From: Hydnum rufescens UP504 | Lineage: Eukaryota; Basidiomycota; Agaricomycetes; Cantharellales; Hydnaceae | Direction of reading: 5' to 3' | Assembly: GCA_014904985.1 (NCBI GenBank) | Contig: MU129004.1 | Span: 45,170 to 109,169, forward strand | DNA length: 64,000 bases | Part shown: positions 58,995 through 64,000 of the stretch, piece by piece | Position numbering within the stretch: the first letter of the stretch is position 1 | Layout: every line of letters starts with the position of its first letter | Program-made: the position numbers and the translations under genes | Notes under the pieces: model-generated | The model's input: the letters and a program-made list of their open reading frames with translations, nothing else | Told to the model about the DNA's origin: nothing | Database searches by the model: none

Positions 58995-61509
58995 TCAAAT
59001 ACGAACCGCCAGTGTCCCATCCATGCCATCGTCTACGGTCGTCGCTTTGGTGACATGGACCACTGTAGATTGGTACTTCTGTTCCTGGAATAACGGAGGA
59101 GTTCCGGTGAGTGTCAGTTAGTGTCAGTTAACATCACAACGGTCGAGAAATGTAGATAGGAACATACACTTCCAGCAGAATCCGCTCCATTGAACAGTAT
59201 CCTGTTTTTCAGTGAGGAGTTCATTACTTGGAGGGGAGTTCCCGATGCGAGCTTCGTCTGGAGTGTCTTTCGTACGTGTAGACTGCCAGGGGGAACATAA
59301 AATTAAATTGTTCGGCAGGACTACCAGTGAGCCGGTGGATAGGGGGGGTGGATAGCGAGGCATATAGTAGGAACGTACTTGGCAAGCATTGTGACGGAAT
59401 AGAGCGCACCTAGTGGCTAGAATAGGACTAAGGTATTAGTCGACGACGACGAAGACATGCTCATGCTCGAACGAGCAGGAGATCGAAAAACCGAGTAGCC
59501 TACCACGCTGAGAATGAGAACACTAAACTCGAAGCCGTCTTTGGCAAACTGCCCCATAAAACTTTCAGCAGCAGAATTATCATCGTAAAATGAAATGAAA
59601 CAGCCGAAACACACCAGCACAAGAACAACACATGAGAGAATGCCAGTAACCAAACCCGTACTAATGGTGTAAACGACCAGATGGTTGATGATCGAATCAG
59701 TTCTGTACCACACAATGATACGCGAGATCATCGATCAGAGAAATGAAATCATTTAGTTAACGAATATGCCATGGTAAACGTTAGCAGACACAGACCTCTG
59801 GAACCCGGTCCGCCGACTTCGCAGTAAGATACACATAGACGTCGCAATCACAACATCTGCGACTGCCTGAAAGCCACCATGTACCATGCATGAGCGAAGC
59901 CAAGGGGGGAGGTAGAGACAAGACCAGATAGATTGGACGGATACGCACTTGAATAGCGAGCCATATCACGATGAGCCAGGTACACTCCTTCACCACGAGT
60001 TTGAAGTCTAATATTATATTCCTACAACAAGGGGAAAAACGATAGGAGCAAGTTAGACAAACAAGTGGGTAGTTGACCTCGAGACCGAGAGCGTGGGGAT
60101 GCGTACGCTTTGATGGCAGTTACTGCAGCACGCGAAAAAATCGATTTGATACCGGAAGATAATAAGTCATGATCAACTGAGAAATATGGAGATGAGGACT
60201 AACTGGCACCGAATCCTGGTGTGCGAGACGAATAAGAGGAATGAGGCACATCACAAAGCGGTGTGGCCAAGCTAACCGAACTGAAGCAACACAAGGACTT
60301 CCTACAAAGTGATAGCTCAAGACTTTCAGACTGATCTACTGAGACATCAGGGCCACGACATACTACGAGGATTCCGAGATAGAGATTGGTGCTCACTGTG
60401 GAATCCATGGGGAATTATGAGTGTGGTGGATCTCTAGACAGGAAATGTGACAAGACCTACGAGAATAGACACGATACGCAAAGAATGTTTGCACAGTGAC
60501 TGATGCGCAGACCTTGGTGTGAATGGCACCAAAGTCAAGATAAGGGCATCTACCACAAGCACCGACTCTAGGCTCACCACGGTGATCTGATATATTGCGA
60601 ATTCCCTATAAATATGCAGTGTTTTCATGGGCACGGTGGGAACAGAGGGTCGGTAGGGAAAGAATTGTCAACGGTCGCGATAGACCTGATACTCACCAAG
60701 TCGCGCGGACCGTGAGGCAAAGGATTATAATAATGTTGGATGAAGCCCCAATATAAATACTGAGTGACGCATCCGCTGCATCACGCAAGGTGTCGGACAC
60801 CAGTCAACATTTGCATTAGTTCCTAGCAGCAGTCGAAAAAGAAAAAACAGCGAAGGGATACTAACAGTTGGAAAGCTTCCAAAGCCCTTCACAGTGGAAG
60901 ATGAGGAAGATAGCATCGGAAGATAAGTGTGTGCGACGCTCACCATAAAAATCCCTACCTGAGGAAGAATAGACACTGGCCGATGAGTGCACATTTCCAG
61001 GGAATAGGGAGAGACGTACTGCGACTTTCAATGGTCTTCCATCATTGGGAAGGCATGATAATAGCTAGAGATCTGGATAGTGAGAATACCAAAGCATCTG
61101 ATGAACGCAGATGGATCAGTGCTTGTCGTGGCCATCTTGAAGTCCAGAGGAGACTGACAAGGCCGTGAGGAGTTCTCCAAAGAGCGTCGCCACCAAAGAT
61201 GTTGAGCAGGAGCCCCTTCATTATGGACTCAATGAAGGAATGTAGGGAAAAGGGAGGGGAACTGGTATGGATATGGAAGTCCCAATAAGGAGCTAAAAGA
61301 GCAGTTAAATTTATTAGAACCGAGGGTAGTTGCTGAGGTCCTCCCTTCAGGCCGATTTCAGATGGAATGTTTGGTGAAATGAGTGAGATCGAGCTAAAAT
61401 CGATCGAGGGAAACCAGGGAAGATCGGAGCGATCAACAATTTGAAACCCATACTGTACTAGAACCACGTATTCAGTCCGATGTCCGAGGACCTCCTGGAT
61501 TGAACTCAC
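58995..61509 (-). CDS. DUF6534-type multi-pass membrane protein
   Basis: Large Agaricomycete family of seven-helix membrane proteins of unknown role. The N-terminal signature VLINLTALLAPYW is near 61,310. Middle helices can be read in pieces: YLYWGFIQHYYNPL near 60,730; LVVKECTWLIVIWLAIQ near 59,950; AVADVVIATSMCILLRSRRT after an intron; then the most typical block TDSIINHLVVYTISTGLVTG (about 59,640-59,700) with the next helix. The C terminus reads STVVHVTKATTVDDGMDGTL and AVRI before a TGA at 58995. Many short introns separate the exons, and the stretch 60,000-61,250 could not be resolved exon by exon, so small breaks there cannot be excluded. The start is uncertain; the frame opens at 61509 without a clear ATG near NLTALLAP. 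Confidence 0.65.
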
Positions 61510-62213
61510 AATGGGGTGTGTCCGGTGTCCAGTAGGGCTCTGAACTTGGAAAATGTTATATTGGGTATGGTGATAGGAGCCAAGCGCCTATCAGGATAGC
61601 ATGGCCAATGCCTTCGCTGTCAATTTCCTCCTCTTCCCTCAACCCCCTTCATCAGCCTCAACAGCTATCAGCGCTTTGTACAGTACTTCATCTGAGTCAT
61701 AGTTGGCCCCTTAGCTACAGTCTCGAGGGACTCGAGTCCACCGTCTTGCACACTCCAACCTTTCCGGCTTCCCTGGAACTAATATTCAGCGAGAACCACG
61801 TCCAACGGGACATTGCTATCGTCCTCCGCAGTTTCTGTGTATGTGGCACCATCATCCGCCATGTTGTGTTGGCTTGGATGGGACCGAGGTTGCGAGAGTT
61901 GTGAGAATAGCTCGGGATCTGTGACCGGAAGGCTTCCTAGTGCACGAAGGACCCCACGACTCAGCAGACTACAGTAAAATTGCAACTTTTTGAATTGGGA
62001 GCCTTGGATCTCATATCTAACAGTGTTTGCAGTGATCCTAGGGCAGCCGGGAAACCAAGGGCCAGTGCAGTTTCATTCCCATGAACTCAGCTTGAACATT
62101 GTCCGGTGTCCCAAGGCACCTGAACTGATGAACTCAGCAGACTTTGAATATCTCGGAACTTGCCGTAAAGGGTAAGGCCACCATTCCATGCACCACAATT
62201 CCACCTCCCCTCT
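61510..62213. other. Intergenic, no gene seen
   Basis: Upstream side of the DUF6534-type gene. Short frames on both strands, no signature. Confidence 0.4.
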
Positions 62214-62303
62214 CGTACCCCCAGAAAAGGAGATTTTGGGTGACATGGGACACATTGTAGTTAATGATAGTATTGCCCCATACCTGTGACCCGTGACACT
62301 GAG
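62214..62303 (-). repeat. Dispersed repeat, left (inverted) copy
   Basis: Read on the minus strand this segment starts CTCAGTGTCACGGGTCACAG, continues with CAATACTATCATTAACTACA, and then TCACCCAAAATCTCCTTTT. It matches the plus-strand segment at 63855-63947 with a few substitutions and small gaps, in opposite orientation, about 1.55 kb apart. Confidence 0.75.
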
Positions 62304-62561
62304 AGAATCTGATTTGTATGGCGCGTAGGCGCGGAAGGCGCCGAGAGCGGAGGTGCAAGTGCCAAGCGGGATTGGGGGATGCTACTATAAATAACACTAA
62401 GTCGGAGACTTTCCCCCGGTCAGATGTAAACCGAGAATCCGGCGCACTAGTTTTGAGCAATGCTAGCGAGTCTGTATCTGTTTCTCGTCGGTCAAACCCT
62501 TTGTCTCTACTGGCATGGTTGTGTGAGAGATTGTGAAGCAATTGCTTCGCCAATCTCGGTA

Positions 62562-62617
62562 CGTGAGGGCGGCAGATATGACTGTGTGGATGGGTGGGAT
62601 TATCTGCCGCCCTCACG
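62562..62617. repeat. Perfect 17-bp inverted repeat (hairpin)
   Basis: The arm CGTGAGGGCGGCAGATA (62562-62578) is followed after 22 bases by its exact reverse complement TATCTGCCGCCCTCACG (62601-62617). The arms are GC-rich and perfectly paired. Confidence 0.9.
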
Positions 62618-63854
62618 ACTAAGCCAGTCGACAAAGTGGTGAAACAAAATGAAGGGTGAGGGGGTTGGGAAAGAAAGGTGCCTAGTCTCCCCTCCCAGAC
62701 AGGGCAAATGTCCCAGCCGGCGAGACGATATGAACGGTGGCCAGAAGCAAACTGGCACTCCATTCGCTAGCCCCTCTGCGTTGTTGTAATGATTGTTCAA
62801 AAGCTGAACTAGAGATGCTGCGACAACTCAGTCAGCCACAAATGTGGGTCTAGTTAGATATTATGAGCCTTGCATTTATATAGTCTAACTAGAGGTTTTG
62901 ATGCTGGGGCCCCTGGGGCTGGCTAACCTGATTTCCGTGGTTCAGGCAGGGGCCCCTGGCTCTGAACTTGGGAAATGACCAGGGAGAAGTCATATAGGAG
63001 GGGGGTATCAGGATAGGTGCTGGAAGGCCTGGGAAGGCCCCTGAATGGGTCAGCGGGCTACATGGGCTTATCGGGCCAATCACAGTTATTATTTTCTCAT
63101 TGTTTATGATGGGGGAATCCCATGTTTCATTCTTATTGACTTGTTTATTATTTATTTATTTATTTATTTATTTAAAAATTCACAGGAAACTACCTAGTAG
63201 CACCACACACCCGCCCTAGTGGGTGTGTGGTACCTTCCCTTGCCTCATCGGGGGTTCGGCCAGTTTTCAAAGGGGGGGGACATCGCGGGCAGTATCTATT
63301 GTATGATAACCTAGATTAAATAAGTAAAAATAAGATTAATATGTTAGTAAAGGAAAAAAATTCGAAGGGAACGCCAAAAGAGCAGCAGGTGCTGCTCTTG
63401 AATCTTCACACCACCGTATTCTAAATTCCCCTTGCTCGCGCTCGCGTCCGCCGAGCATCCTTTTCTTCACCCGCCCACCTCCCTTTTATTGTCATTAAAA
63501 CAAATGCGCGGAGAAGGGGTTGCATAGCCATGCTCCTTAGATTCTCTCGCGCTCCGAGTTCCGAAGAAGGTCTATCACTTCTGAGTTTATCAATCTTCAG
63601 CGAACGAAGCGCTAAACATTAGTGCTCGACGTTCTGATGCTTACGTAACTCAGACCCTCTTCGGCATTCTCCGCCCACACTGGATCTCGAGCGAGATCAA
63701 GGATTAAACTGCAAGGCAAGCTAAGCTAAGCTAGCTTAGGTGTTCAACCCTTGGTCTTATTCCACCAAAAGATCTTATCTAGCATGGAGGCTACCTCGCT
63801 TCACCCCTGGCTGGGTCCTGCTCAATCGGTACTGTCACGTCACGGCCAAGCCAA
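62618..63854. other. Repeat-rich region without genes
   Basis: Contains two related GGGGCCCCTGG segments (near 62,906 and 62,950), the TTTA microsatellite, an A-rich stretch at 63,300-63,360, and a short AGCTA repeat near 63,718-63,740. No open frame with a family signature. Confidence 0.5.
63148..63174. repeat. TTTA microsatellite
   Basis: About seven tandem copies of the tetranucleotide TTTA/ATTT, followed by AAAAATT. Confidence 0.9.
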
Positions 63855-63947
63855 CTCAGTGTCACGCGTCACAGGTTGCCATGGGCAATACTATCGTTCA
63901 ACTACAATGTGTTCTACGTCACCCAAAATCTCCTTTTGTGAGGAGTA
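63855..63947 (+). repeat. Dispersed repeat, right copy
   Basis: Starts CTCAGTGTCACGCGTCACAG, continues CAATACTATCGTTCAACTAC and TCACCCAAAATCTCCTTTTG. Inverted relative to the copy at 62214-62303. The similarity may extend weakly to the window edge (GGGGAGGGG and GGGATGGTGG stretches occur in both). Confidence 0.75.
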
Positions 63948-64000
63948 CATACCTCACGAGCGGGGAGGGGACGGGTAACATGGGATGGTGGTCTTAGAGT

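Overview
This is nuclear DNA from a filamentous basidiomycete, most likely a mushroom-forming Agaricomycete. Genes are dense and lie on both strands, cut by many short GT-AG introns (about 45-120 nt). The gene set is typical of that group: a NACHT-WD40 NLR-like gene, a DUF6534-type membrane protein, an F-box/LRR gene, a GT69 (CAP59-type) glycosyltransferase, a Clp1-like sexual-development gene, and an intersectin-type fusion of Pan1 with SH3, RhoGEF and PH domains. No viral, prokaryotic or CRISPR features were seen, and no intact transposase or reverse transcriptase.

Left part (1-16 kb). The window opens inside a biotin synthase gene (BIO2, minus strand). It is followed by an F-box gene, a broken copy of electron-transfer flavoprotein alpha (ETF-alpha), a small basic-protein gene, ribosomal protein eS27 (its first coding exon is only the start codon), an unclear membrane-protein locus, an MFS transporter and a GT69 glycosyltransferase. 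12.8-16.0 kb holds nothing convincing.

Middle (16-34 kb). A large NLR-like gene (C2-like N terminus, NACHT, 14 near-identical 129-bp WD40 repeats) occupies 16.0-21.4 kb, but many single-base length changes break its reading frame in the WD array. A PHO85-type CDK and a Clp1-like gene sit side by side on the minus strand. A dienelactone-hydrolase family gene follows, then the histidine gene HIS1 and the mitochondrial RNA helicase SUV3 on the plus strand.

Right-centre (34-50.5 kb) is a housekeeping block: the 7-kb intersectin/CIN1-like gene; a divergent cyclin-domain gene; mitochondrial tryptophanyl-tRNA synthetase; mitochondrial ribosomal protein bL9m; a WBP11-type splicing protein; and sterol C8-isomerase ERG2. 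Together the window carries biotin, histidine and ergosterol synthesis, three mitochondrial expression genes (SUV3, MSW1, bL9m) and cell-cycle/endocytosis genes.

Right end (50.5-64 kb) is poorer. It holds unassigned ORFs, a tRNA-like locus, a C2H2 zinc-finger gene, a decayed sphingolipid-desaturase copy, a DUF6534-type membrane gene, and a terminal repeat zone with an inverted-repeat pair, a perfect 17-bp hairpin and a TTTA microsatellite.

A caution on quality: several conserved single-copy genes (SUV3, bL9m, MSW1) need single-base corrections to read through. Some frame breaks, including those in the NLR gene, may therefore be assembly errors rather than biology. Exon limits were worked out by eye from GT/AG signals, frame and family similarity; no search was run.
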